Origin: Chinchilla lanigera
Lineage: Eukaryota > Chordata > Mammalia > Rodentia > Chinchillidae
Assembly: GCF_000276665.1 (NCBI RefSeq)
Contig: NW_004955470.1
Location: forward strand, 322,266-386,265
Direction: 5' to 3'
Length of the DNA: 64,000 nucleotides
Part shown: piece after piece, positions 49,081-61,830 of the stretch
How positions within the stretch are numbered: the stretch's first letter is position 1
Layout: every line of letters begins with the position of its first letter
The notes under the pieces: generated by a model
The model's database searches: none
Told to the model about the DNA's origin: nothing
What the model saw: the letters and a program-made list of their open reading frames with translations, nothing else
Translations under genes and position numbers: made by a program

Positions 49081-49094
49081 CCGCCCCCTTGTGG
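49081..49094 (-). promoter_or_regulatory. CTCF-like motif in right flanking block
   Basis: CCACAAGGGGGCGG on the minus strand is one base off the CTCF core. The paralogous place near 2600 is degraded. Confidence 0.45.
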
Positions 49095-50545
49095 CCATGT
49101 GTGGAGAAACACCTGTGGTTTTTCTGGTTGCATCGCAGCCATCCCCCTCTTAGTAACAGGTCCTTGTTTCTGACACATTGTCACACGTATTTTTTGTTGT
49201 TTGATTAGAATCCACAATCACAAATGGGTTTCAAGATCTGTGGGCTATTGTGGTTACATTAGTTTGTTATATTTGGCTTTCAGTTAAAAATTGATAATTT
49301 ATGAGTCTGGAATCGAAATCCCCAATGACATTTTCCTGTTTGTTGCCTTCTATTTAGCAGGTTAAAGACAATAGAGCCAATCTGATTATTTTCCAGAGAA
49401 ATTCACTTATTCTTTGCTTGTACTAACTTTTGATGTCTATTTCCAGTCATTATCTGCATGGTGTGATGAAACTATTATCTGAGGTCACAACTTTAGTTAC
49501 AAAGATTGGAGCCTGCAGAGAGAGATAGACAATAGGAAGATACTCAGTGACTGCTATGAGCCAAAACAAAAAAGAAAAATGATATCCTTTTGACGAATAT
49601 TTGTTGCATAACCCTGTGATGCCATCTACCAGGGAATCTTACTTATTGTGAACTTTCTAAACCATTAGACCCACCCTTCATGAGCAATCAGTATGTCCCT
49701 TCTTAGATTTGTCTGTGATGGGGTACATGAGCCAGGACACTTGAAGTTTGCATTATGTGATTTCCTCTCTTCCACGACGTCTTTGAATAACACAGTGGTG
49801 TGATGTCCATCGAACTCAAATGACTGACAAATGTCAAAGCAAAAAGGTGTCTGCATTACCAGACATAGTCCAGAAACACAAAGAAATGCTTGAATTCACC
49901 TAAAATTTTAACCCAGACGTGAATGCATGCACATGTGTGTATGTGTCCCCAATAATAAATCTAGTGAAATAGGTGAACCTATATTTCTATTATTAATGTG
50001 TAGGCAGAATGCTACAAATTTTGTTCCTTTATCATTCATTTTAACTTCTCAAGATCCTTATTTGTTGACTACAAAATATTTACATTAAGTCTGTAGGTTT
50101 TAGACAAACACTTACGGGAATGGCTAGATGTGGAAATTTTGTGTTGGTCAGTGTTTGCAGAACAACGACTGAGAAACAGCCACTCAGAAGTCAATGAGTG
50201 AGAACACTGAACACGTGTTTCATGTTCTTGCATCTTCTGTTCATGGCATGGCATCTTCTGTCCTATGCTGGCAGAGATCATTCTCACATGTGCCACGCAG
50301 GCTCCTTATCTCATCTCCAGATTTTGATTGATCAGGGACAAATACTGAAGAGCAACGATTTCTAGGAGTCCCACCTTCTCATGATCAGTTACAAGAGCAA
50401 GCAAAATGCCCAAATTTACCCACATGGGCAAATATTGGATCATTCTATTGACAAATATTTGTGGATATTGTCCTTAGGTAGAGGTAGTCACTGTAATGTA
50501 TTCCAAATTTCATTTTATATTAATAAAATGGAGATAGGAGGTGCT

Positions 50546-50930
50546 AAGGTTTGGATGTGGTTTATCTAACGGGACTTCTGCCCAGAGGCTGTGCTCTCTC
50601 TGCAGGCACTAAAGAGGCAGGGAGCCCTTAAGATCTGGGGCCTGCTGTGAGATGGTGAGGTCATTGCAGGTGCTGCCTCTGGAAGGGACCAGTGCTCATC
50701 TTACAGAGTGAGCTGCTCTTAATGAGAGGGTGGTGTGACAAAGTGAAATCGCATTACGTGCTTGGCCTCCCCAGCACGCAGTTGATTTCCTTCCTACCAA
50801 GTTCTGACAGGGATGGCTGCATCCTCACCAGAGGACATGCAGATGGGTCTGCACGTTCCTGACTTGGAACTTCCAAAGCTGAGTGAAACAAATCTATTTT
50901 CTTTATGATTAACTTTAGTTCAAATATTTT
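50546..50930 (+). mobile_element. MaLR-type (MLT/MST-like) LTR
   Basis: Begins with GCTAAGGTTTGGATGTGGTT and ends near AGTGAAACAAATCTATTTTC, as expected for an old mammalian MaLR solo LTR. No flanking internal region is seen. Confidence 0.6.
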
Positions 50931-51954
50931 TATTTAACAAAAAAAAGCATAGGTGCATTTTGTAACGTGTAGTTTTAAATAGAAATGTCCTCCAATAGAT
51001 TCATGGACTGTAAAGAGATTCTCAGTAACTGAAATAAACTTCTAAACATAGCTTCTTAATCCTTCTACAGGTCACATGTTAACATGCTAAAATGCAGATT
51101 GTAACTCAGGAGGTCTAATGGGATCATGAAATTTTCATTTGTAAAATTTCACTGATGCAGATGATAAATTTGCATTCTGGACAGACTTGGTGTAGATGGA
51201 AAATACTGTTACATCCACATTAGCTTGGTTCCGGTTTCTCTTTTGTCAAGAAAGTTGTGCTTTTCTCAAGTGATTCTTATACATTGCATGTACACTTTCG
51301 ACTTTGTCTTGACACTGTGCCCTCATGACGCTTGCTTGCTGTAACCTCAACCTTCTGACAACACTTCACAGCAGACATAAAAGTACTGCAGTGCTATTAC
51401 CTCCCTGACACAGTTCTGAGCTGCGGTAAATACTGGCAGACAAATAAGTCATAATATAGGCCATATTCCTGTAACCACCAAAATTTCTGGAATTAGGTTT
51501 CCCTGAACTGCTTTTCAAGTCATTCTCCATGGAAATGGAGGCAGGGCCTCTGAGACTTGGAGCTGGAGGAGGATGATTCAGCAGGTTCTGTGCACAGGTC
51601 AGGGAGAGTTGTGGGTGGAGAATCCCCTGTGTCTTTGTGCTGAAGGCTGCTGCGAACATCAGAGCTCCCACACTTGAGTTTTCAAGTCACATCTGAGGAC
51701 CGCATGGTTGGAGGGACTGTAACATCAGTGGCACAGGCACTGTGTCTTCTGAGGAAGCATCAGAGGATCTTGTAGTTGAAGCATCTGCTTTTTCCATCAG
51801 TATAAAATTTGGACTTTACCATTGCTGCCTACATTATAATTACCTTTACAGAAATAATTCCTGCTTTAAATTTATGTTGCAGGTGTTCTTGAGTTTATGA
51901 AGAATGAGAATAATTCATTGTGGAGTCTCCCTTTGTTCCTGTGGCGGTGTTTTT

Positions 51955-52110
51955 GTTTGTCCTTTATTTTTGAGACAGAGTCTCCCTGTGTAGCTCAATA
52001 TGGCCTGAAAGTCACTGTGTAGTCCACACCTAGCTTCAGATTTATGACAGCCGTGTGGCCTTAGCCTCACTACTGCTGTGATAAGAGGCAAACACCACCA
52101 TGTCCAGCTC
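51955..52110 (-). mobile_element. B1-like SINE
   Basis: Antisense B1-like text: GAGACAGAGTCTCCCTGTGT, GGCCTTAGCCTCACTACTGC and CACCACCATGTCCAGCTC. Diverged. Confidence 0.7.
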
Positions 52111-52520
52111 ATTCTGTGTTCTATGTTTTGTTTCTTTATATGTCTCTTTCACTACCATACTTCTCATCATGGAAAGGAATTTATGCACTCATTCTATGGA
52201 TTTTATTTTATAGTTCTGTTCGTAATAGCCACCAGTGTTTGCCTTTTGCTGTGTGAAACTCCAATCTTGCTCTAATCCATATTCCTAAAGTATAATGATT
52301 TGTGTCGCTTAATAAATTAGGAGAGACATCATCATGTCTGTACTGCTGGAACTGGGGAGGAGGAAAAAGTGTTAAGGGGCAAGGACCCTGCCTGACCCTT
52401 TCCCTTAGACCTTCAAACGACCTTCAGATATGGACTGCATCTGAGAAACACTCATATTAGCTGCAGGTACTAGGAAGACAGGCTGGGGCAGCTCAGCCTC
52501 ACACTTCTGCTTTACTGGCA

Positions 52521-52548
52521 GGTTTATGTCATGGCTTGTATCACTGTG
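52521..52548 (-). promoter_or_regulatory. 12-RSS of A3
   Basis: Heptamer CACAGTG (52542-52548), a 12-base spacer and nonamer ACATAAACC (52521-52529), the same nonamer variant as A2. Confidence 0.93.
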
Positions 52549-53025
52549 GGAGGCCAACTGTAACCCTGTTGACAGTAATAAGTTGCAACATCCTCAGGCT
52601 GCAGGCTGCTGATGGTGAGAGTGAAATCTGTCCCATATCCACTGCCGCTGAACCTGGATGGGACCCCAGCCTGCAAACTGCTTGCACCATAGATCAAGAG
52701 CCTAGGAGCTTTTCCTGGTTTCCGCTGATACCAATTTAAACTGCTGTAAATGTTCTGACTGGCTCTGCAATTGATGGTGACTGTGTCTCCTACAGAGCCA
52801 GCCAGCGAGGACGGAGACTGGGTCACCTGGATGTCACATCGCACACCTGACATGGGAAACATAAACACAAAGACCACACAATCGATCAGGCTTTTAGAAA
52901 ACTTCTCTGAAGGGCCAGGCAGTATTGACCATACTGAGCTGAGGAAATGCTCAGTGCTGTCCTGCCTCACCTGGGAGCCAGAGCAGCAGGAGCCCCAGGA
53001 GCTGAGCGGGGACCCTCATGTCCAT
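52549..53025 (-). CDS. IGKV: IGKV1-like variable gene, type A, unit 3 (A3)
   Basis: Leader exon 52971-53025 ([19 protein letters not shown]) with a GTGAGG donor, a 124-base intron and V exon 52549-52846. The mature domain begins [19 protein letters not shown], with Cys23 in TINC, CDR1 [13 protein letters not shown]2 [15 protein letters not shown] (Arg for the usual Gln), CDR2 GASSLQA, FR3 [15 protein letters not shown], Cys88 and CDR3 QQGYSWPP. The frame is open, and the acceptor, octamer and heptamer are intact. Expected to be functional. Its differences from A1 and A2 cluster in the CDRs, as usual among active V paralogues. Confidence 0.95.
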
Positions 53026-53108
53026 GCTGTGTCCTGAGTGGGACTGAGTCCTGCACAGGGTGTGAGCAGATTCATAAATCTTCAGGGCAGAGGGCTGTGA
53101 GCTTCGAC

Positions 53109-53150
53109 ATGCAAATGAGCAGAGGCTGAGTGGGGCTGCACTAAACTGCA
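53109..53150 (-). promoter_or_regulatory. A3 promoter: octamer and weak pd-like element
   Basis: ATTTGCAT at 53109-53116. TGCAGTTTAGTGCAG at 53136-53150 sits where the pd element is found in B genes but is diverged. Confidence 0.8.
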
Positions 53151-54269
53151 GGGCTGCCTCTTCTCAGTAATTCAGGACAGGCTAAAGGACCCGGCTCCCA
53201 GGCAGAGCTATGCTAGATGCAATCTGCTGCAGAGACTGTGCTTCTGATGGGGGCCATGGGCAGAATTCCTGCAAACTGTAATGTGGTGAGCGATGCCCTG
53301 CACTCTTCCTGGTTCTGCACATGCATCTGTCCTATTTTTTATTCACAATTCTATGGCAGTGACCCTTGGATTTGGAAGAAACTAAAGAAAACACGAGGGT
53401 GAAATATATCATGGCTAAAATATAACAAGAAAAGTGAAGATAATAACACTTTAAAACTCTTTAAAATGGTTCAGATATCTCTAAACATGGATCCCACTTA
53501 TGTAAAATGCCTTTGTAGGATGCAGGCAGATATGTTCTCAAGCTCTTGGTGCCCTGGGCCCTTAAACACACACAGGTGCAAGATGCTGCCTGTGTTCTTA
53601 ATGAGATCAAAGACCTTCCACATTTCTTCCTATCAAATATCCTTACAGAATAATTTAGGAGAATTTCAAAGCAAGTACAGGACACTGTATCAGCCAATAA
53701 ACAGATATTGGGATGTTGGAGAAATTGGAACTGGTGTAGCATTTTGAAGATAGGAGGGAAATTTCAACCTTTTGGTGTTTTTCTGTGTGCCTCTGTCACC
53801 ACAGAGAATCTTTCTTTTTGGCTCAACACCCGCTGTCCTCATGAGGGCTTCACTGTCTCTTAGCGTCAAGTATTTAAATAAGGATTCCTGGGAGAATTTC
53901 AGGCAAAACTCATCACCATCTTGCTTTTTTGGGGAAGCAAAATCCTTCCTGCCACCGCTCCACTTTCCTCTTCCTCTTTACTCTTATTTCACAGCTGATC
54001 GCATGTGGCTCCCAGTCCTTGCACCTCCTGTTCTAGAAGAGGCTGATTGTCCCTGCCACGTGTACTGACACAGAGCTGGTGCTCAGAAAACCAAAGAAAG
54101 AGTGGATGGTTGTTGTGTTTATATTTAAAAACTATGTACCTTAATTTAATGTTTCTTTTTAAACGTTTATTTGATGGGCTACAGAGATATGAAGGAAACA
54201 CTTATCTGTCTAGGTTGGAATAAGCATTGCCCTGATGATGAGAAGAACTCAAATTTGTAGTTGTGCAGA

Positions 54270-54690
54270 TACAGGGCTGACTTCCGGAAATGGTGAAAGA
54301 AGGTGTATAAAATTGAGGGAGCACAGACCTCTACCTGTGACATTCAGGAAGAGTTAGAAAACACAAAATGCAAAGGACGATGCAATCAGGCTTGCATTGC
54401 AGAGAGCTGCAGGCCGGGGAGGAAGCAGCTGCTGTGCTGAGCATGGGGCTGAGGACGAGAGAAGGAAAGTGCTCAACTCCACAGGCTTTGAACCAGGCCA
54501 AGAGTAGGAGGCCAGGAGAAGTGTCTGAGAACCCAGGACCTCAGAGTCAGGTCCAGCTCTTCTCAGCGCTGTTCTCCCTGTCCCAACGGATAAAGGACAA
54601 GACTGTTATCAGTAAATGTCCCATCTCTGAGTCCTGCCTCATTCAGGCGTTGCTCTGTTTGAAAAGATAAGCAGCCTGGGTAAACGCATA
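54270..54690. repeat. Conserved V-upstream module, unit 3 A copy
   Basis: Module copy 1.2 to 1.7 kb upstream of A3, very close to the A1 copy. Confidence 0.75.
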
Positions 54691-55561
54691 CGTACATTAT
54701 GGGTGTATTATGTTCCCATTATGATACAAGTATTAAAGACATACATGAATAATTTATTACATCAATATCTGATGTGTCTTTTCAACTTCTGGCAATTCAG
54801 CCATGAGCACTGATGACCCACAGTGGTTTCATTGCCACCTTTCCTTCCCACTGACAGCCTGGGCATCAGGAAGCAGAGGCCCTGCCCTGATACCTGTGGA
54901 CCATGCAGACCACTCTGGGAGCAGAACCGGGACACAGATCTGATGTCACATCCGGTTTCCCCTGCTCACTTCCTGCCCCTCCTCCGTGGGACATACCACA
55001 CTGTCTTCCTCTTTGCTGAATGGAGCTCTCAGTGAGCTCTGTTTTCACCTCCTCTGAAACCACAGGGCCACTTCAGCCTGACCGCACACGGCTGCTGCAC
55101 CTTCAAGAGGGCACCATTTCTTTTCCAGCACGTGCTTGACCGGTACTGACCCAGGGCTCAGACTCTGCTTTTTAACTCCTTATGGAGGTTTCACGATTAC
55201 AGGTTGTGTTTACTGAAGATCAGAAAGAAATAGAAACTGTTCAGAAAATGGCGCATGGGGCAGCCATGGCCCCTGTGAACACTCTCTGCAGAAATGTGAA
55301 CCCTGAGACTGGAGAGAAAGCTTCAAGCTCCTACGGGCTCCCTGTTGATAAGGGAGCAGTGGCTCCTGTGTGCCCCCAGTCTTCATAACATCAAGCCTCT
55401 GGGTTTTGTTTATTATGAGGTTTGCTCACTATCTAAGTGGCACGTGTGGGACATAGCAATTTATAGAATTTTCAGTTTGAGGCCCTATTACTTGTCTCAT
55501 TTTCAGATACAGTTTCATGATTCCCATAACATATCAATCATACCTAGTTCAGACTTCCTTC

Positions 55562-55655
55562 TTTTTTTTTTTTTTTTTATCGGTACCGGGAATTGAACTC
55601 ATGACCTCATGCTTGCCAGGCAAGCGCTGTGCCGCTGAGCTAAATCTCCAGCCCC
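55562..55655 (-). mobile_element. ID-type SINE at a deletion junction, unit 3
   Basis: Antisense ID with a T tail. No target duplication is visible. Left flank matches unit 1 at about 10700 and right flank matches about 11190, so the element marks a loss of about 480 bases. Confidence 0.85.
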
Positions 55656-58244
55656 GCTTTACCTCCTTCTTGACCAACAGCTTCCTGTATGACAGTTTTA
55701 ACAGCGCTTGTCAGGCAACAGTTACTTTGACATTTTAATGAAGACACTGAACTTGGAGGGCAGAGTTGTGTGACTGCGTCTATGGTACATAAAATGTCAA
55801 CAACAGTCAGGAGATTTGTCCCTGGCTTAGTGCATCAGTTCTATGAATGTGGTGCTCTTGTCAGCATGCATCAGTAATGTTTGCATGGATGGGAAGAAAC
55901 CTCTGACAGCTGGAATTCAAAGGAGGAGAGTTTTATTTTCCCACAAGGTTTCAGAGGGTTCAGCCCATAACTGACTGGCTCCAAAGAAGTCATGGCATGA
56001 TGGAAGGGTGTAGAGGAGGAAAGTGTTTCCACTACCACAGCCAAGAGTGAGAGAGAAGGGAAGATTCAGGGACATGAAAACACCTTTCCAGGTCACAAGT
56101 CCAGTGATTCAGACCCCAACTTCACAGCACTTGCAGCTATGAACCCTTCAGTGGGTCACTCCCTCATCAGTACAGTGTCCATGGGGCTCGGTGGATTCCA
56201 GCTGCCCCAGCACATGGGGGTGTTTTACTTCTAAATCTTAACACATCACAATGTTACCTCATTTAATCAAAATGGATGACAGAATGAACTCTGAATACAT
56301 ACATTGTAAATTGCATAGCAGAAATAATTAGAGGACCTGTTATATTCTTAGGTTCAATAAAGTTTCCAGTTACATTGAAAGCTCAACATGGAAAGCAAAC
56401 TATTGGTACACCAGCATCATCAAAATTCAGAAACATTTTCTCCTTAATTTTTATTTTTGTTTTATTATTACATATTTGCCACAGACAATTATCAAATTCC
56501 TTGTGGAAAGTTGAAAATAAATTTTAAAAACAGAACATTTCTAATCACACTGTGAAGGAAATAAAAACATAAATGCTAAAATGAAAGATGACATTTATAA
56601 ATCAGTGATCCGGTAGAAATCCAACTCCTGAAAATGGACAAACCTAACATAAGACCTCATAGTATTAAAGAAAACAATCCTTTAAAACTGAGCAACTTGT
56701 TGCAACAAAGACATATCAATGTCTGTTCCAAATACAAAAAAGTGATCCTGATTACTACTCATCAGGAAAAGGCAAATTAAATCCATGATGTGCATCATCA
56801 ATATTCACAAGACAAAACTTATCTTATGCTCTAGGAGAGCTCTAGAGTGAATTGTTAGGATGGAAATCACACAGCGCCTGCTCTCTGACTAGAAAATGAT
56901 TAAACCAGAAAGCAAACAGAAACCTACCTTAAATTAAAAATACTTAAACAGTAAGGTTAAATTAATAAATTAAAGGCAATATTGGTAAATATTTTCAACT
57001 GAGTGATAAGCTACACATTACCAAGTTCTTTGATAGATACTTGAAATAATATTAGAAGAAAATTTTATATCTATGCATATGCATACATACTGTCATATTT
57101 CAAAAAGACAAAAATTTAAAATCATTGAGTTTCTGGTACTTTTCTCAGCATTTCCCAGTTTCCTTTGTTCTATTTCTATTGCACATAATGTGAGTATTCA
57201 GTCAAAGTCAAAGAGTCAGGTGTCATTGGAATCTGGCATTAAATATTTTAGGAGCCACAGGTTCTGCAAACCCTGTCACACACCTGGAGTCAGCAGCTGG
57301 AGTAGACGCACAGCAGGAGAGCAGTGCAGCTCAGGAGCGGGGAGGTCACACGCGCATATCTCTGCGCTGTTACTGCTGCCTCGACAGACCCAAAGATGAG
57401 GCTTTAAATGCCAAACTCTCAGTTAAATAACATCATCTGCTTGTGAGAGAGGACGGCTCACGGATCTGTGATTTCACATATACTTTTCTGACTTTCAAAG
57501 TAAAGCTAACCTTGGTCATTCCTACATACTGGTCCACATGTTGGAAAAACTTTGAGATAAAAATTGGTAACATTTGTGGAGTGTGGTAAGGGAGTTAAAA
57601 TGGATACACTCAGAGTTGTATATATCACAATTAGAAGGAGAAGGTCTTTAAATTGAGGACTATATCATTGAGATGAACCAAAAAAAGGATACAAACCTTC
57701 ACAGAGCAAAAAGAATCAATCCATCGATTGTAATGAAACAAATGAATTAGATAGAAAACAAATTCCCGGAACACAAGGCCAGATGGACAGTGAGGAATCT
57801 GCACCCACTTTATGTGCGGTTCTCATGTCTGTCTCCTGCTGTCCCCACATCACAGGAATGTTGTCACATGTGCACGCTTAGAAGGAATGCAGGCTGCCTT
57901 TAATTCGAGTATTTGTAACCTTAATCTGGGTCTATTCTGATCACTATTTTGTTCTTCTTTAAGTGGGAAATGATGACTTTGATAACAGATGAAGACTGGC
58001 CCTGTGATTTTGCCTCCAGCTGGAGACAGACATTGGTAAGGTGGATCCTGTGCTGAAGGCGGTTGTAGTCTCCACAGTATCGATTGTGACAAAAACAGCA
58101 AGGCGAATATGGGCTGGAAAGTACAGAAACAGAAAGTGAAAGTGACCACGCACGTGCACGAAGGAACTCAGAAACACAAAAACATGACCCGGTGCCTCAA
58201 TTGAGCTTCACAAGCAGCTGCAGCATCCCCCTGAGAGATGTGCA

Positions 58245-58272
58245 GGGTTTTCTGTCAGTGTTTATCGCTGTG
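58245..58272 (-). promoter_or_regulatory. 12-RSS of IGKV5-like pseudogene 3
   Basis: Heptamer CACAGCG (58266-58272), a 12-base spacer and nonamer AGAAAACCC (58245-58253). Confidence 0.75.
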
Positions 58273-58749
58273 AGGGCCAATTAGCATCCTATTGACAAAT
58301 AATATGCAGAATCCTCAAATTTCAGATTAAAATCTGGTCCATAGCCCCTGCCGCTGAACCGGAAAGGAATCCCATCCCAGCCATGAGAGTAGTAGCTACT
58401 TTAATAAGAAGCTCAGGAGCTTCTCCTGGTTTCTGTTGATACCACTGCATATCATCGTCAATGTCTGTGCTGGCCTTGCAGCCCATGGTGGCTTTGTCTC
58501 CTGCAGCCACTGACAGGAGCGCTGGAGATTTTTGTGAGTACAGTCTTTGCCAGGGAATCTGCTACAGGATAAAATATGGAAAATAAGTTTTATGCATCCT
58601 ATTTGGAGAAAACAAAAAAATCCATTTCTTATCAATGTGTCATATTTGGTGGAGATTCTGAAGACTTAAATCCATGAATTAGAGGAAATGTTTGTCTTAA
58701 GAGAAATGCAGAGGAGGAAGAAATGGAGGAGCCCAAGCTGGGCATCCAT
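58273..58749 (-). pseudogene. IGKV: IGKV5-like pseudogene, unit 3
   Basis: Third copy of the IGKV5-like segment. The leader exon is 58701-58749 (MDAQLGLLHFFLLCIS), but the donor position reads CTTAAG in place of GGTAAG, so the GT is lost. The V exon 58273-58561 retains [20 protein letters not shown], the best-preserved CDR1 of the three. An insertion of about four bases after ATTLMAG then shifts the frame, and the Cys88 region has a small deletion. The FR3 shortening seen in units 1 and 2 is present here too. The heptamer is CACAGCG. The octamer is intact. A definite pseudogene. Confidence 0.9.
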
Positions 58750-58850
58750 GACCTTTGCTCTGACCTTCAGCTGACAGTGGGTTTCCACATCAGTCCATGA
58801 ACATGCATTGCCTGGCTTCAGAGGTGCTGGGGGTAACATGGGGGAGAAAT

Positions 58851-58858
58851 ATGCAAAT
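58851..58858 (-). promoter_or_regulatory. Octamer of IGKV5-like pseudogene 3
   Basis: Perfect ATTTGCAT about 100 bases upstream of the leader start on the minus strand. Confidence 0.75.
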
Positions 58859-60546
58859 TGTATTATGTTCAGTAGTGAGAAGCAGAGGCAGTTTTGAAGT
58901 GCCAGACACCACAGTTTCTCACAGGAGCAAAGCATGATTTCACCTTCACAGCTTAATCTGACATCAGAAAGGTGAAAAATAAATCCCAAGCTCCTGGGCT
59001 GTTATTATCTCTCCATTCCTTGCTCTTCTACAACCAGACTCATTCATTTGCTCATTCAGATTCATTCATTTGGATGTATTGTTATATTTTCTGCTGTTTT
59101 GCTTATCTTCGCTGGCAGAATTTAATTCCATGGATATTTTAATACTTTTTGATGTTGATCATTGTAAGCAGGACCCTATTCTGTCTGCTGTGATGGAATC
59201 CAGATCAGAGATGTGGCTCTTTATCACTCCTCATTGCGGCAAACATGGTCTTCACTTCTCATCTGCACTTTTATTTGACATTAACACGAATATTATTTTG
59301 CTGAATAATCATTTTATTGAACTTTATCCCTAAATTCTGGGAATTGGGACTGTACACCTTGTTTTCTCCATATTAAATATCTGGCTTGTTCATTCTTCAT
59401 AGTTAGTAGGAAGAAACTCTGTGTCTCTGTGTTTCTTTTCTCTTTACAGAAGGAGGAAACTGAGATAATTAGAGAAACACATATGATCACTTCAGCTCCC
59501 TGTCATTTTAAACCTGTAGGATGCACAGGGACATAGGACTTTGCTTGATCTAGTTGAGGTCACTCTAGAGCCCAAAGAGTAACATGTTGACTGATGTTTT
59601 TGTCTACAAGTTTTGAAGTCCATTTTGTAATTATATTTAGAAATGACAGATATAAAGAACAGCCTATACAATATAGTAACTTAGTGACCACACAGTTGTA
59701 CCTTTTATTCCTGTCCTCTGATTTGCTAAAAGACCAGAAAATTCATTCGATCCAAATCTTGAATATCTCCTGATAAAACAAGGGATCGGATACTAGAATA
59801 ATGTTTATAGAATTAAGAAGCAGTTTTAAGATATCATTTTGAGAATATTGAACTTCATTGTTTCTATCTCAAAGAGTTTAATACACATTTTCTTACCAGG
59901 ACAAGTATGCTCCTCCACACCACCTTGGAGACAAGTGGTTTCATCCATTATTTAATTCTCTAGCCATTCAGATAGTTTGGTGCTTCTTCTTAATACCTTT
60001 ATTTTATATTGCTTTCTGTATAAAAACAGATAATAGATCTTTGGTCACAAAGATAAATAAGAGGCTTTGTTTTAGATGGAAGTAAATCAAAGGCTTACTT
60101 CCTAGGAATTTTCACAAACTGAAATTTCTTAACTTTTCTGTTCAGCTAATTACCTCCATCTTGACTCTATAGACATCTACTGATGTTTTACAGTGTTTTC
60201 AGGTGAGTGTAGCATTTCATAAGTGATTTACAGACAAGGATCACAAGAACAATTTCAGAAAGCAAATTCTGTATCTGGACATTAATGGACATTAACGGAC
60301 ATTAATCCTGTATAGACATAAACAGTGTATCCAGAGATCAATGGACATTAATACTGAGCCTGAATAAACAATGATATATATCTAGGCAAAGAAAATTTTA
60401 TAAATGTGCATATATATGCATATTTACATATATTACTTGTATCATAAACTTTTATTATATAAGTATACCCATTAATTAATCAAAATTAGATACATACTTG
60501 TTAGAATTGTATATTGACATATATATGTTATATTTGTATGTATATA

Positions 60547-60643
60547 GTTTTTGTTTTTTGTTTTTCTCTGGTACCGGGAACCGAACTCACAACCTTGCAC
60601 TTGCCAGGCAGGCGCTTTGCCGCTGAGCTAAATCCCCAGCCCC
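60547..60643 (-). mobile_element. ID-type SINE private to unit 3
   Basis: Antisense ID flanked by TGTATGTATATA (60535-60546 and 60644-60655). It is absent from the matching sites in units 1 and 2. Confidence 0.88.
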
Positions 60644-60672
60644 TGTATGTATATATTTTAAAACCTCTTTTA

Positions 60673-60845
60673 TTGAGACACTAGGTAATGAACTCAATGC
60701 CTTCATACTGGATTACATAGAGATCTTATTTTTATTTTTAGTCAGTGTCTCACTTTCTTGATTTCCCTGAATGGGCTAAACTTGTGATTCTGCTTCAGCC
60801 TCCCAAGGTGGTGGAATTATAGGTGTGTGCCACCCTATCTGTCCA
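60673..60845 (-). mobile_element. B1-dID dimeric SINE, unit 3
   Basis: Third copy of the shared dimer. It lies directly right of the private ID at 60547-60643. Confidence 0.72.
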
Positions 60846-61479
60846 TAATCTTGTATTCATGAAAGGTAGACTTAACAATTTATGATATCTATGTCATGTA
60901 TTAAAAGTATATTGTGATTATATTTTTTATTACTACTAAATATGCTAGTCTGAACCAACTATGGTAATTTCTCCACAAGTGGAATTAACATTGCTTTTTT
61001 AAATTGGAATATTTATATTGTAGGTAGATAAATTTCCTCTGTCTATATATCATTTTCTAATACGTTTTTAAGAATAGAGTTATAGGCCACTAGTTTCATA
61101 AATTACTATGTCTGTATATGTGGATAGGTAAATACTGTGTAAGTCAACTTTGTCACAATAATTGTTGGTACTAAGGCCTACAAAAAATTTAGGCATTTAT
61201 GTTCCTGTTTGGGGATGTTCATATCAAGGATGATCTGGTAGATTCAGGCAGGGTAGCCCTTCTTGTATCTTTCTGGGACATTGGTGTGACTTTCACCCTA
61301 TAAATTGAGTTTGAGCTAAACCCAGTGCCAAAGGCCTGAGACACCCAGGACACAGCATTTCTGACAAACTGAAGAGTGAGGAAAATCCTCGAACCAGGCT
61401 CCTCTGGTACGTTTACCTCCAATATCCTCTAAGATAGTTTCTGTGTATTTTGATGCATTCTCCCCATTTGATTATTATT

Positions 61480-61588
61480 ATTTATTTATTTATTTATTTT
61501 TTGGTTTTTCTCCGGTACCGGGAACCGAACTCACGACCTTGCGCTTGCCAGGCAGGCGCTTTTGCCGCTGAGCTAAGTCCCCAGCCCT
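61480..61588 (-). mobile_element. ID-type SINE private to unit 3
   Basis: Antisense ID with a TTTA-rich tail, flanked by the perfect repeat CATTTGATTATTATT (61465-61479 and 61589-61603). Confidence 0.9.
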
Positions 61589-61604
61589 CATTTGATTATT
61601 ATTG

Positions 61605-61733
61605 ATGATTCTAAAAACTTTTATTACTATTAGTTACAAAGGAATTTGATAATACTTTGAAAAAATTAGTTTTTTCAACATTTATCATATATATATGTAT
61701 TTTGAGAAACAATTTTACATTGAGACTAAAAGA
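61605..61733 (+). repeat. Local duplication, copy 1
   Basis: The block from GATGATTCTAAAAACTTTTA to GAGACTAAAAGA is repeated almost exactly at 61831-61962. Confidence 0.88.
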
Positions 61734-61830
61734 ATTGATTGATTATTATTGATGATTTGATTGTTATTGATGATTATTATTTGATTATTATTGATGATTC
61801 TAAAAATTTGATGATATTGATGATTATTAT

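Larger units (their letters stand above)
46780..49560. repeat. Paralogous flanking block, right copy
   Basis: Partner of 720-3070. It contains a dispersed-repeat-like insertion (47375-47760), a purine-rich tract (about 47930-48125) and a CTCF-like motif at 49081-49094. No coding gene is recognised. Confidence 0.7.
45361..52515. other. Intergenic region between the IGKV1-like relic and A3
   Basis: B1 SINEs at both ends, the paralogous block 46780-49560, a MaLR LTR at 50546 and unassigned sequence elsewhere, including 49600-50540 and 51000-51900. No V segment or coding gene seen. Confidence 0.55.
53155..58240. other. Intergenic region between A3 and IGKV5-like pseudogene 3
   Basis: Unit 3 counterpart of 8300-15760, shortened by two deletions and carrying an ID SINE at the first junction. 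No coding gene recognised. Confidence 0.65.

Noticed and set aside
51366..51671. 101-codon minus-strand frame
   Set aside because: No domain or homology recognised, and it lies in unassigned intergenic DNA. Chance frame is most likely.
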